From assembly GCF_007753095.1 (NCBI RefSeq), contig NZ_CP036348.1, positions 6,301,411-6,365,410 of the forward strand: a stretch of 64,000 nt of DNA, written 5' to 3'. The notes under the pieces are model-generated. The model had not been told where the DNA came from, did no database searches, and was given only the letters and a program-made list of their open reading frames with translations. This document shows positions 1 through 8,254 of this stretch, piece by piece. Source of the DNA: Rosistilla carotiformis. GTDB lineage: Bacteria > Planctomycetota > Planctomycetia > Pirellulales > Pirellulaceae. The translations under genes and the position numbers were made by a program. Every line of letters starts with the position of its first letter. Within the stretch, counting starts at the first letter, position 1.

Positions 1-1
1 C

Positions 2-376
2 ATCGCGCCAGGCGGATTTCATTTAACGCTGCAACGCATGGCTGCGGGTATCACTCTGCGGGTGAACGATAATCCGCCCGAGCGCAGCTGTCGCCCATCG
101 GTCAACATCCTATTTCGATCCGCCGCCGCACAATTCGGCAACCGGGCGATCGGGGTGGTGATGACGGGCATGGGAGACGATGGCACCGAAGGCGCCCGGG
201 AACTGCGAACGCAAGGGGCTCGAATCTTGGCCCAAGACGCCCAGTCGTGTGTCGTTTACGGCATGCCGTGCGCCGTCGCGGAAGCGGGACTCGTAGACGA
301 AGTCGTTGGATTAAATGATGTCGCATCCAAACTGACTGCACTCACCAGACGTCCGGCATTGGTAGGCAGATCATGA
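2..376 (+). CDS. cheB: Chemotaxis protein-glutamate methylesterase CheB, C-terminal part (truncated by window edge)
   Basis: The reading frame is open from base 2 and holds the last ~124 residues of the CheB methylesterase domain, which removes methyl groups from chemoreceptor glutamates. Visible landmarks are the APGGFHL segment at the left edge and MTGMGDDG, which carries the catalytic Asp of the Ser-His-Asp triad. The segment QDAQSCVVYGMP with the following A-x-x-G-L-V is also typical of CheB C-termini. The catalytic Ser/His part and any receiver domain lie outside the window. The stop overlaps the cheR start (ATGA), so the two are translationally coupled. The first ATG inside the window (38) is internal, not a true start. 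Confidence 0.92.
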   Translation: MAPGGFHLTLQRMAAGITLRVNDNPPERSCRPSVNILFRSAAAQFGNRAIGVVMTGMGDDGTEGARELRTQGARILAQDAQSCVVYGMPCAVAEAGLVDEVVGLNDVASKLTALTRRPALVGRS

Positions 377-1212
377 AGACGCTCGAAGCAAGCAGTGACA
401 TCATCGGCATCGTCGATGTGATCGAACAATTATGCGGCATTCAGGTCGACGATCGTAAGCTATATTTGCTGGAACATCGATTTGGAGAATTGATGCGTGA
501 GGCCTCGTTCTCCAATTATGCAGAACTCGCCCGTCGCGCACGCGAGGACCGCGAGTTACAACAACAGATTGTTGAACGGATTACGACGCGGGAAACACTG
601 TTTTTTCGTGATGGCAGTCCGTTCCAAGCCCTACAACACAAACTACTACCCGAAATAATCGACGCACGATCGACGACCCGGAATCCTAAACGTTTGCGTT
701 TGTGGTCGGCTGCCTGCAGCAGTGGACAAGAACCGTACAGTTTAGCGATTACGCTCCGAGAGCTACTGCCCGACGTGGATCGCTGGGATATCCAGATTCT
801 GGCCAGCGATATTTCCTCGACTGCGATCGCACAAGCCAAGCAAGGCGCATATTCCGAACATGAAATCTCACGTGGACTCTCGCCGGCGCAATTGAACCGC
901 TACTTTCGCAAAGAGGGCAGTCTTTGGCGAGTCAACGATAATTTAAGATCGATGATTCGATTTGAAGAACGCAATTTTTTGCAACCGTTTACCTCCGTTG
1001 GCATGTTCGATGTCGTATTTTGTCGTAATTTAGCAATCTATTTTTCAGACACCAATCGCAAAGACCTGTTTCATCGGATCGCCAACCAAATGGTTGACGA
1101 CGGCCTGCTGTTTATCGGTGCCCAGGAATACCATGCCGACATGAGTCAACGTTACACGATGGAACAACACTGCCGCGCGACCGTGTACCGTCCTAAAAAA
1201 CATTTCCTATAA
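373..1212 (+). CDS. cheR: Chemotaxis protein methyltransferase CheR
   Basis: A 279-aa CheR, the SAM-dependent methyltransferase that methylates receptor glutamates and opposes CheB. The N-terminal helical domain is followed by a FFRDGSPF segment (~75-83), the SAM-binding region with SAACSSGQEPYS, an LASDIS acidic motif, and CRNLAIYF near residue 218, matching the family's CRNxxIYF. Length is normal for a CheR without C-terminal TPR repeats or a receptor-tethering extension. The start overlaps the cheB stop by 4 nt. These two genes are the end of a chemotaxis operon that continues beyond the left edge. Confidence 0.93.
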   Translation: MKTLEASSDIIGIVDVIEQLCGIQVDDRKLYLLEHRFGELMREASFSNYAELARRAREDRELQQQIVERITTRETLFFRDGSPFQALQHKLLPEIIDARSTTRNPKRLRLWSAACSSGQEPYSLAITLRELLPDVDRWDIQILASDISSTAIAQAKQGAYSEHEISRGLSPAQLNRYFRKEGSLWRVNDNLRSMIRFEERNFLQPFTSVGMFDVVFCRNLAIYFSDTNRKDLFHRIANQMVDDGLLFIGAQEYHADMSQRYTMEQHCRATVYRPKKHFL

Positions 1213-1255
1213 CCATCTGATCCACGGTACCCCGCCGCAAGGATTTTGACACGCC

Positions 1256-2212
1256 ATGAATGCTGATGAAATACAAGCTTTGCTCGACGCAGCTCCCCAA
1301 TCCGTCGTGCCCGCCACCAGCGTTGCCGTCCTGAATGAGGTGGATGAAGTCGAGCCCGCGGCCGAAGCGGCTGCCGAAGACGAACAACCAGGGCCCCCCG
1401 AATTCGCATTTGGTGGCGACGAACCGGAAGAGGAATTAAAGGTCTCGGTTGTCGACGAATCGGCCACATCGACCGTTCAGGTTCAGCCCGCACCACAGGA
1501 AATGCCCAGCGAACCTGCCGCAAGCCCCATCGCTGCCCCTCAGGTTGCAGCGATCGCGACCGGCCCCGCTTCGATTCCGATGTGGATCAAAGGGACCGCG
1601 GGAGTTGCGTTGGTGCTGTCGATCGCGGCGACCACATTGGGATTCATCAACCGCAGCGTTTTGGAAGCCCGGATCGAACAGCTGGACGTTCAAAATGTGA
1701 GCCTCCGCGACCGCTGTGATTTCCAGCAGGCGTTGTGCCAACAATTGATGGGCAATCCAGGAGATCCCGATAAACCGTTCTGGGATGTCCGATCGCATGT
1801 GTTGAATCTCGACCAAGCGTTTCTCGCCCAAGTCCCCACACAAGTGGGAAGCGTCAATGTGATTCGCTCCCGCCCCACCTCGTTGAACGAACGGACGCAA
1901 TTACATTTTGAAATCACCAACCCCAACGCGTTGACCTTGCATCGCGGACAACTGATCGTCCGCACATCCAGCGTTCCCCACGATCCAGGCCAGGACTACG
2001 ATTACGAGGCCCTGAGGGCATGGTACAAGACGGTTAAGACAACCACTTACGAAATCGGGGAACTACGGTCCGGCCAAACGCGGGTCGTAGAAGCATCGGC
2101 CGGGACCGCGGATGATTCCGATCCGGACCCTCAATACGTCGACTTCCAAGTCACGTTCGGGTATTACTCAGCGAACGACAGTTCCCTGGCGACGGCTTCC
2201 GCAGCGGAGTGA
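1256..2212 (+). CDS. Single-pass membrane protein with FliM-like N-terminal peptide
   Basis: A 318-aa protein 43 nt after cheR. Residues 1-11 (MNADEIQALLD) resemble the N-terminal CheY-binding peptide of FliM (consensus LSQxEIDALL). An acidic, Pro/Ala/Glu-rich linker (~20-108) follows, then one hydrophobic segment (~111-131), a short heptad-like stretch (~132-155) and a ~170-residue domain that should lie outside the membrane. I do not recognise that domain. The topology would place the acidic N-terminus in the cytoplasm. Co-direction with cheB-cheR suggests a chemotaxis or motility role. The FliM likeness is over a very short stretch, so function is inference. Confidence 0.75.
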   Translation: MNADEIQALLDAAPQSVVPATSVAVLNEVDEVEPAAEAAAEDEQPGPPEFAFGGDEPEEELKVSVVDESATSTVQVQPAPQEMPSEPAASPIAAPQVAAIATGPASIPMWIKGTAGVALVLSIAATTLGFINRSVLEARIEQLDVQNVSLRDRCDFQQALCQQLMGNPGDPDKPFWDVRSHVLNLDQAFLAQVPTQVGSVNVIRSRPTSLNERTQLHFEITNPNALTLHRGQLIVRTSSVPHDPGQDYDYEALRAWYKTVKTTTYEIGELRSGQTRVVEASAGTADDSDPDPQYVDFQVTFGYYSANDSSLATASAAE

Positions 2213-2655
2213 CGGTCGACATCGGCCAATGTTTCCGACTTAGCCGACCGACAACATCCGATCGAGTACCGGCACGCGGCTGACCGGTGTCGAAGTTCCA
2301 ATACGTTGGAACCTTAGCGTCGAACGCACCACCATCGACACGCGCCGATGGTTAGCCGTCGCAGCGCTTTGATCGTGACCAACGATCGAACCGCAGCGTC
2401 TCTTCCGCGCATGGCGACGCTGTTGCAAACCGTCTTCCGGTTCCTGCACGGGGCCACACGACCAACGGTCTACAAAATCGTGAGGCTGGCAGGTCCTAGC
2501 AACACTTGCCCCAACAAGATTCGCGAGGCAAAGGACACGAACCTCGTGGACAGCCAAACGGCAGAGCCCTCGACATCTGAACGCCGATTGCCGATCCATC
2601 GATTCAAAGGGGCGTCGGGAAAGCTTCGCGACAGCAGAGACAACGCAAAAAAATA
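2213..2655. other. Intergenic stretch without a supported gene
   Basis: About 440 nt between the chemotaxis cluster and an inverted repeat. Frames open on both strands here give peptides rich in Arg/Ser/Cys with no hydrophobic core, and none has a convincing ribosome binding site. I see no promoter, terminator or RNA gene in it. Confidence 0.6.
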
Positions 2656-2733
2656 GCGGCCCAGGTTTCCTGCCCCGGTCGGGTACGCTACCCCAAAGGA
2701 TCGCGCATCAACCTTTTATGAAACCTGAGCCGC
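2656..2733. repeat. Inverted repeat with nested hairpins (possible structured RNA or small repeat element)
   Basis: Arms 2656-2668 and 2721-2733 are inverse complements with one G-T type mismatch in 13. The 52-nt interior contains two further self-complementary parts: GGGTA/TACCC (2681-2685 with 2689-2693) and AAAGG/CCTTT (2695-2699 with 2712-2716). Together they would fold as a closing stem with two side hairpins. No run of T follows on either strand, so it is not a plain intrinsic terminator. It could be an untranslated RNA element or a small repeat; strand cannot be told. Confidence 0.4.
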
Positions 2734-2814
2734 TCTGGTGGGAAGAACGATCGCATTGGAAGTCTTTGCAAGTTCCACACATCAGCGTGGTGCCCCACTT
2801 ACAAAAACTAACGA

Positions 2815-3174
2815 TCAATTCATCGCCTGTTTGAACCCGAGGGATCGCAGGGGTACGTCGGCAATGGAATCGTACGCGTCCATTTTCATGAACGGATTGC
2901 CAACGATTTTGAAGTGCCCCAGCAGATGTCGAATCGAGTGTGACGAGTCGTCAGCACGCGCGAAGAACAACGCCATCGAAGCGTCGTCCCAAACGTGTTG
3001 CTGACACTAGAAATCTACGTTGGGAATGGAACCGATGCGCGCGATTCCTTGATAAAATCGCACATTCCCCACCATAAACATGACGTAAGGGAAGTCATTC
3101 GTTAACTGGGCACCTCGATCCCATTGCCAACCCGGTTCGACCGAACGGGATTTTTTGGCAGACGCTTCCTGTAC
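2815..3174 (-). pseudogene. Probable gene remnant with an in-frame amber stop
   Basis: On the minus strand one frame stays open from about 3174 to a TGA at 2815-2817, apart from a single TAG at 3007-3009. Both halves read like real protein, with GC-rich third positions, including DFPYVMFMVGNVRFYQG before the stop and FKIVGNPFMKMDAYDSI after it. No clear start codon with a ribosome binding site lies at the upstream end. It sits just past the terminator of the next upstream minus gene. I do not recognise the family. A decayed gene is the simplest reading; chance coding-like sequence or an error at the TAG are alternatives. Confidence 0.35.
3131..3156 (+). terminator. Terminator-like hairpin, plus strand
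   Basis: Arms CCCGGTTC (3131-3138) and GAACGGG (3143-3149) pair with one bulged G and are followed by A plus six T (3151-3156). It would stop plus-strand transcription leaving the gene-poor region. It overlaps the suspected remnant on the other strand. Confidence 0.45.
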
Positions 3175-3178
3175 CTAC

Positions 3179-3210
3179 AAAAACAGCCAGGCAATCCTGC
3201 CCGGCTGTTT
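3179..3210 (-). terminator. Intrinsic terminator of the Gly/Met-rich gene
   Basis: Plus-strand arms AAACAGCC-A-GG (3181-3191) and CCGGCTGTTT (3201-3210) form a 10-bp stem with one bulge. Read on the minus strand the hairpin ends in a T run (A run at 3179-3183 on plus). It lies 43 nt past the stop of the minus gene ending at 3253. Confidence 0.75.
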
Positions 3211-3252
3211 GAATTTTCTTCGCCAGCGATTTCGCGCTGGTCATCGTCCCTC

Positions 3253-4107
3253 TCAGTCGGCCAACGTGTAATCGTCGGCTCGCGAGATCTGAACCGCCGG
3301 CGCGTCCTTGGAGACATAATTGACAACCGACATGGCCGCTCGCAATTCATGGAGATTGAAGAACGGTGTGTTGCCCGTGTACTTCGATTCGGTGCGATTG
3401 ATCTGAGCCAGTTCTTGCCACGACAACTTGTCCGTCAGGTGCCATGCCGCCGCTTGAGCGGTGTTCTGTGGCAAACGGCCGTATCCCAGGTGGGTGCACA
3501 ATTCGATCACGTGAGGATCTTGAGTGAATTGCTCAATCGGAATGATCGTGTAAGCGATCTTAGGGTTGGGATCGGGCTTGCCGTGTTCCAGACAGACCGT
3601 GGTGAGAGCTACTTTATGGCGTTTTTCTGCTGCGACTCGCATGAATCCGCCGCCCATGCCACCGCCGCCCATGCCGCCACCCATGCCACCGCCCATGCCG
3701 CCGCCCATGCCCCCCATGCCGCCGCCCATCCCTTGAGACATGCCGCCGCCGCCCATGCCACCCATGCCGCCGCCGCCCATGCCACCCATGCCGCCACCGC
3801 CCATGCCACCCATGCCGCCACCAAATTGAGCTTGGATCGGCACGGCAGCAAACGCGTCGGGCAATTGAATGTGCAGCGGTTGCTTGGTTTTGTTTTCGAC
3901 CATCAGATTGGCACGCGCTGCATCGCGAGGCACAAACTTCACTTCAATGTCGCCGTTTTTCATCGCTTCAAACAACTCGACGTGGCGAAGCCCTTGCTCC
4001 CCCGCGTCCTGTCGTTCCACGCCCATCGCAGGCTGCAGACCGCAGACCAGCAGACCAAAAATTGCTGTCGAATGGATCGCTGATTGAAACACTGTTCGTA
4101 CGCTCAT
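3253..4107 (-). CDS. Exported glycine/methionine-rich protein of unknown function
   Basis: A 284-aa protein starting at ATG 4107, chosen because AGAGGA lies 8 nt upstream and the first ~28 residues form a signal peptide (MSVRTVFQSA, then a hydrophobic stretch). An upstream in-frame start at 4137 would add ten residues before the signal and is less likely. Residues ~95-157 are an almost pure Gly-Met tract built from GGM, GGGM and GGMGG units. Flanking it are ordinary sequence before (~30-94) and a ~125-residue C-terminal part with a conserved-looking VIELCTHLGYGRLP segment. Gly/Met tracts occur in planctomycete exported proteins; copper binding or structural roles are guesses. Confidence 0.8.
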   Translation of the reverse strand: MSVRTVFQSAIHSTAIFGLLVCGLQPAMGVERQDAGEQGLRHVELFEAMKNGDIEVKFVPRDAARANLMVENKTKQPLHIQLPDAFAAVPIQAQFGGGMGGMGGGGMGGMGGGGMGGMGGGGMSQGMGGGMGGMGGGMGGGMGGGMGGGGMGGGFMRVAAEKRHKVALTTVCLEHGKPDPNPKIAYTIIPIEQFTQDPHVIELCTHLGYGRLPQNTAQAAAWHLTDKLSWQELAQINRTESKYTGNTPFFNLHELRAAMSVVNYVSKDAPAVQISRADDYTLAD

Positions 4108-4449
4108 TGAATTTCCTCTATGTCTCATGTTCCTCACCTGGCGGAATCGCGGTGGGACAGGAACCCTTACTCAACCACACGCGATTTGGCTCGACTACGT
4201 TCGCTAGGAGCCGGCACGCCATGGCCTTGTATCCCAGAATAGTCGCATCCTGTGCCACGTTAAAGCAGAATCTGTGCCAATACTTCAATCAAAGCTGGCT
4301 TCACCATGTTTCTTGGCCTACAGCCCTCCACGGCCTACCCATGCTTCCCAATCTTCCACCGCGGGGACTCCAACACGCGGCGGCTCCATGTTGCAGAATT
4401 GAACAGCTGGATTTGAATCGTACAGATGATCCGGCCGGCGAGAAAAGCG
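4108..4449. other. Intergenic region between two minus-strand genes
   Basis: 342 nt between the cytochrome stop and the Gly/Met-rich gene start. It should hold the promoter of the latter, but I cannot pick a convincing -35/-10 pair. No gene, repeat or RNA is visible. Confidence 0.5.
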
Positions 4450-6915
4450 TTACCAACGGTACCAGAGTTCCAACTCCTGCGTCGAGGCCGCGACGGGAAC
4501 CAGATATTCCTGATGCTCTTTCCAGGATCGCAACCGAGTCCCGTCTCGCAGTGTTTCGCTGACCAAAACGGTCACCGCTTGGTCGTTCACGAAACCGCCA
4601 TCCTCGGTTTTTGTCAACGTTTTCCCTGTATTTGCCCTCAACCACAGCGTGTCCATCGATTGGGATTCAGCGTCTCGCGTCATCCGAACCGTCCGTTTCA
4701 ATTGTCGCGGCCCCTCTGCCACGATCCGATCCTCGATGCCGATCCCGTTCCAACGGTACAGCATCACAGGGACTCCTTGCGAATCTAACCGATAGCCGTC
4801 GAAACGCACCGCCGAAGCGGACTCGTCGAAATCGGGCCACGGCAGCTTCAGATCCTTCAAATTCGCGAACAAGGGCCCTTCGGGCATCGTCACGAGCGCA
4901 TCCCCCAACGGATCCGCGGGGGGAGCGGAGCGGATAAACCACGTTCCCTGGGCATCCAGGAATCGGCCCCGCCAAGCGACTGCGAGCCTGACTTTTTCAG
5001 CGTCAAATGCGTAATGCAGGCCTTCGGGAAAGCCGACGGCAATCGCGTGTTGCCCCGCTTGCTGCATGAACGTTCGCAGCACGACCGGCCGTTCAACAGG
5101 TACCAGTTCGTAATCTTGAGCGCGGGCTTCTCGGATCTTTTCAGGCAGCCCATGCTTGGGAACATTGGCCAAATACGCCCAAATCGCCGCGATTTGCCGC
5201 TCGGCATCGCCGTCCAAAATCGCCGGATTGCTGCTGACCCCATCGGGGAAAAACGTCGGCATTCGCGTCTGTTTCTTAAGACTTCCGGGGTTTAAAAGGA
5301 AATCGTGAAACCACTGCGGCTGGAGACGCTGCGACACCTGGTTCAGGTCGATGCCGACAATCCCCGGCAGGCTGTCGCCATCAAACTGGTGGCACTGCAC
5401 GCAACCGGCATCCATTAACTGACGTCCCGCCTCGATAAGTTCTTTTCCTTTTGTCTCGCCGAAAACTTGATCCGCCGAACGGTCGGTGAGTTTTGACGAC
5501 GCGCCGTCGACTTTTGTCAACAACGGAACCATCGATTTCGCCACACCGCCAGGAAACTTAGGCATCCGGATTTGCATGTGCGGACGCAGGTCGGCATTGC
5601 TTCCCTGTAACACCTTGGTTAGCCAGGTCCCATTTAATTTGCGGCCGACGTTGGACAGCGGCGGCGGTAACCGCCCTTCGTCGCCAAGATCGACATGCCC
5701 GACGGTCTCGAAATAATTCTTGCGATAGCGGCCCACACCTCCCAATTCATCGCGCTGATGACAGCCGTAACAATTCATTTGCAGGAAATGGGCTTGCAAG
5801 CTGACCGCGTCGGATGTGGAGGCTCCATTGCCGGCAGCCGAAAGCGCTGACGTGATGGCGTGTGTTTGAAGTTCGTCGATTCCGAATCGGGGCGTTTGGG
5901 GATCCTCTGCCGCCAAGCAACCCTGTCCCGCTGAACTGGCGAGCGCTGCCAGCGGCCGCGCCGCTAGGCTTGGCTTGATGTCGCCCGCGCGATGACAATT
6001 CGCACAGCCCAGCGAAACGAACAGCTTGCGTCCTTCATCGATCCGCGTTGACGTAACGTCGGACTCGCGCGGCGCTGCCGCGATGGCTTCGGACGACGAA
6101 TCGGACGACGAATCGGACAACAGATAGGCCGCGATATCGGCGGCTTCCACAACCAACAACTTCAGATTTGGCATCCGCCCTGAAGGGCGAACTTTTTCGG
6201 GGTCCAACAGAAAGTGGGTCAACGAGAGCGGCGTGTACTTTGATGCCACATCGCCGTGAGGAACCGAGGCGACCCGCCGCGCGGCTCCCGACAACCCGAG
6301 ATCCTCCAATTCTTCCGGGTCCAATTGTTCCAGCATCGCATCCAACGGCGACGCTTTCACCTCGGCGGTTTCATAATCGGCGTCGGGTTCGTGACAGGCG
6401 ACACAACCTATTCTGTGATACAGACGTCGACCATTCTCCGCGTCGCCGTGCTCCCAAAAGCGATACGGAACCGGATTCGCCCCCGTACCTTTGATTTCCG
6501 GAAACGTCTGCTTCAGCGACCCTAAATAGGCAACCAAGGCGTCGATCGCCGCGGGACGCTGGGTTGCGTCGAGCGCTGACAAAACGTTCGGCATCGTCGT
6601 CCCTGGCTTTGTGGCGGCCGGATCATTCAGGTAGCGGGTTAGAAAGTCGTGTTGTAACCGCGAACCGACAGCGTCCAAGCGCGGACCACCTTTCGGAGAC
6701 CACAGCGGATTGCTTGTTGCATGGCAAGCCGCACAACTCAATTCGCTGATCAACAATCCACCCGCCAATTCGTCGTCGATCTCTTCGTGGACCGCGAAGC
6801 GTTCAAAGCCCGACACAAACGGTCGCGGCGCCGATTCGGCAGCCGAAATTTGAACAACGGAGGTCTCCGCAGCGCAGAGAAATACCAAGACCGAAAGGAG
6901 GAACAAGTGACGCAT
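4450..6915 (-). CDS. Exported multiheme c-type cytochrome (five CXXCH)
   Basis: An 821-aa protein starting at ATG 6915, where a clear signal peptide begins (MRHLFLLSVLVFL...). A farther GTG at 7014 would put 33 unlikely residues ahead of it. Five heme c attachment motifs are visible: CAACH (~61), CVACH (~171), CANCH (~304), CYGCH (~382) and CVQCH (~505). Several are followed by MPN or MP-type segments that could supply the Met axial ligand (TTMPNVL, GRMPNLK, IRMPKFP, TRMPTFF). The last ~270 residues hold no heme motif and may be a separate beta-rich domain. It acts outside the cytoplasmic membrane in electron transfer. The NHL-repeat lipoprotein gene lies 119 nt upstream on the same strand, so a shared transcript is possible. 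Confidence 0.85.
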   Translation of the reverse strand: MRHLFLLSVLVFLCAAETSVVQISAAESAPRPFVSGFERFAVHEEIDDELAGGLLISELSCAACHATSNPLWSPKGGPRLDAVGSRLQHDFLTRYLNDPAATKPGTTMPNVLSALDATQRPAAIDALVAYLGSLKQTFPEIKGTGANPVPYRFWEHGDAENGRRLYHRIGCVACHEPDADYETAEVKASPLDAMLEQLDPEELEDLGLSGAARRVASVPHGDVASKYTPLSLTHFLLDPEKVRPSGRMPNLKLLVVEAADIAAYLLSDSSSDSSSEAIAAAPRESDVTSTRIDEGRKLFVSLGCANCHRAGDIKPSLAARPLAALASSAGQGCLAAEDPQTPRFGIDELQTHAITSALSAAGNGASTSDAVSLQAHFLQMNCYGCHQRDELGGVGRYRKNYFETVGHVDLGDEGRLPPPLSNVGRKLNGTWLTKVLQGSNADLRPHMQIRMPKFPGGVAKSMVPLLTKVDGASSKLTDRSADQVFGETKGKELIEAGRQLMDAGCVQCHQFDGDSLPGIVGIDLNQVSQRLQPQWFHDFLLNPGSLKKQTRMPTFFPDGVSSNPAILDGDAERQIAAIWAYLANVPKHGLPEKIREARAQDYELVPVERPVVLRTFMQQAGQHAIAVGFPEGLHYAFDAEKVRLAVAWRGRFLDAQGTWFIRSAPPADPLGDALVTMPEGPLFANLKDLKLPWPDFDESASAVRFDGYRLDSQGVPVMLYRWNGIGIEDRIVAEGPRQLKRTVRMTRDAESQSMDTLWLRANTGKTLTKTEDGGFVNDQAVTVLVSETLRDGTRLRSWKEHQEYLVPVAASTQELELWYRW

Positions 6916-7034
6916 TCGAATTCGGGGGTCGAAGATTGGGGGGAGAACCGCAACTGACACGGGGGCTATCGAGGTCGCAAGTATAACGACTTCTCGACGC
7001 CGCGGTTCCCCCACCCTGTCAGCGCGAACCGAGG

Positions 7035-8069
7035 CTACAGCCAGACGCGTTGGACGCGATGGTTGTTGGAATCGAGCACATGCAGACGACCACGTGAATC
7101 GCGGACGACTCCCCAGGGCTGGAACAGTTCTCCCGCGGCGTGCCCCGGCCGGCCCCAGACCTGTAACGACCGCCCATGCAGATCAAACTTTTGAATTCGA
7201 TCGTTGCCGTATTCGCAGACGTACAGGCAGTCCTCGTTTTCGCCCAACGTAATTCCGTAGGGGTAGTACAGTTGTCCGGGCTGGTGTCCAAATTCGCCCC
7301 ACACCCGCACCAGCCGCGCTTCGGTTCCGCGCGCATCAAACACTTGAATCCGGTGGTTGCACGAATCGGCAACCCACAGCCTGTCTTGACGATCGATCGC
7401 CAGACTTTGGGGACGGACAAATTGGCCCGGATGGGCACCCGTTGAACCCCACTGCATCAAGAACTTTCCCTCGGCAGAAAACTTCTGAATCCGATCGACG
7501 TCGCTGTATTCTCCGGTGTAATAATTGCCAGAGGTATCGCGGACCGCATCGGTGATAAAGGAAAATTCGCCAGCCCCCGTCCCCTGCGTTCCCCCGAGGG
7601 TCTCCGATTCGATCAACGTGCCATCGAGCGAATAGGAAAGCAATTGAAAGTAGTGCGTGTCAGCGACCAACAATCGCCCCGACGCGGCGTCGACCTCCAA
7701 CCCCGTCGGCCGCCCATTCGTTGCGTCGGGAGTTTTCCAGCCTCGCAGAAACTGACCGTCAGCGTTGAAGACCTGAATTCGTCCCGTCGTGTCGACGATG
7801 TACAACTGATCATCGGGATCGATTGCGATCGCTCGGGGCTTCTGAAATCGACCATCGGACAGCCCGCGACGCCCCCAAACGAGGTCGACTTCGCCACTGG
7901 TCCCCGCGGGAACGATGCAGCCCGCCAGCGGGAGGTGCATCGCAATCGACGCCAATCCCGCGATGCGTCCCAAAAACGTTCGGCGGCAGGAGCGTCCGAC
8001 ACGGTTCCCTGGCGCAGGCTGGAAAAACGGCAGGCAATCGTGAACGCTGGACATTTGTGGAATTTGCAT
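7035..8069 (-). CDS. NHL-repeat beta-propeller lipoprotein
   Basis: A 344-aa protein with an Arg-Arg leader (RRTFLGRIAG) and a lipobox-like LAGC at ~48-51, so probably membrane-anchored outside the cytoplasm. The rest is a run of about six NHL-type repeats, each with a pattern like P-x-G-[ILV]-x-x-[DN] ... L-[WYL]-V-x-D-S/T ... R-I-Q-x-F/V (for example LWVADSCNHRIQVF and LHVLDSNNHRVQRV). Such propellers bind ligands or partner proteins. A start at Met6 (8054) is equally possible; neither has a good ribosome binding site. Divergent from the Sua5 fusion gene. Next on the strand is the multiheme cytochrome, suggesting a joint redox function. Confidence 0.85.
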   Translation of the reverse strand: MQIPQMSSVHDCLPFFQPAPGNRVGRSCRRTFLGRIAGLASIAMHLPLAGCIVPAGTSGEVDLVWGRRGLSDGRFQKPRAIAIDPDDQLYIVDTTGRIQVFNADGQFLRGWKTPDATNGRPTGLEVDAASGRLLVADTHYFQLLSYSLDGTLIESETLGGTQGTGAGEFSFITDAVRDTSGNYYTGEYSDVDRIQKFSAEGKFLMQWGSTGAHPGQFVRPQSLAIDRQDRLWVADSCNHRIQVFDARGTEARLVRVWGEFGHQPGQLYYPYGITLGENEDCLYVCEYGNDRIQKFDLHGRSLQVWGRPGHAAGELFQPWGVVRDSRGRLHVLDSNNHRVQRVWL

Positions 8070-8177
8070 AATTTGGCGAACTGCCTAAGGACCCGAACGT
8101 CCCAAACTCCCAAAGAACAGCCCAGACGGAAGCGGGTCCGAACCGGGGATAACGGTACGAACACCCCATTGCTGCGG

Positions 8178-8207
8178 TTGAAGCAAGTTTAGGCTTCAAC
8201 ATATAAT
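8178..8207 (+). promoter_or_regulatory. Sigma70-type promoter for the Sua5 fusion-rpiB operon
   Basis: TTGAAG (8178-8183) and a perfect TATAAT (8202-8207) are separated by 18 nt, ending 47 nt before the ATG at 8255 in a divergent intergenic region. Confidence 0.6.
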
Positions 8208-8254
8208 AGGCGATTCCATTTCTCCATTGCCAATCACAGGAACGCCGCGAATTC

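Noticed and set aside
2738-3004. An 88-codon plus-strand frame in the gene-poor region
   Set aside because: Composition is Arg/Ser/Cys-rich with no fold pattern; the opposite strand reads far more like protein.
3124-4083. A 319-codon plus-strand frame across the Gly/Met-rich gene
   Set aside because: Its middle is an Ala/His repeat that is simply the complement of the Gly/Met tract; the minus gene has signal peptide, ribosome binding site and terminator.
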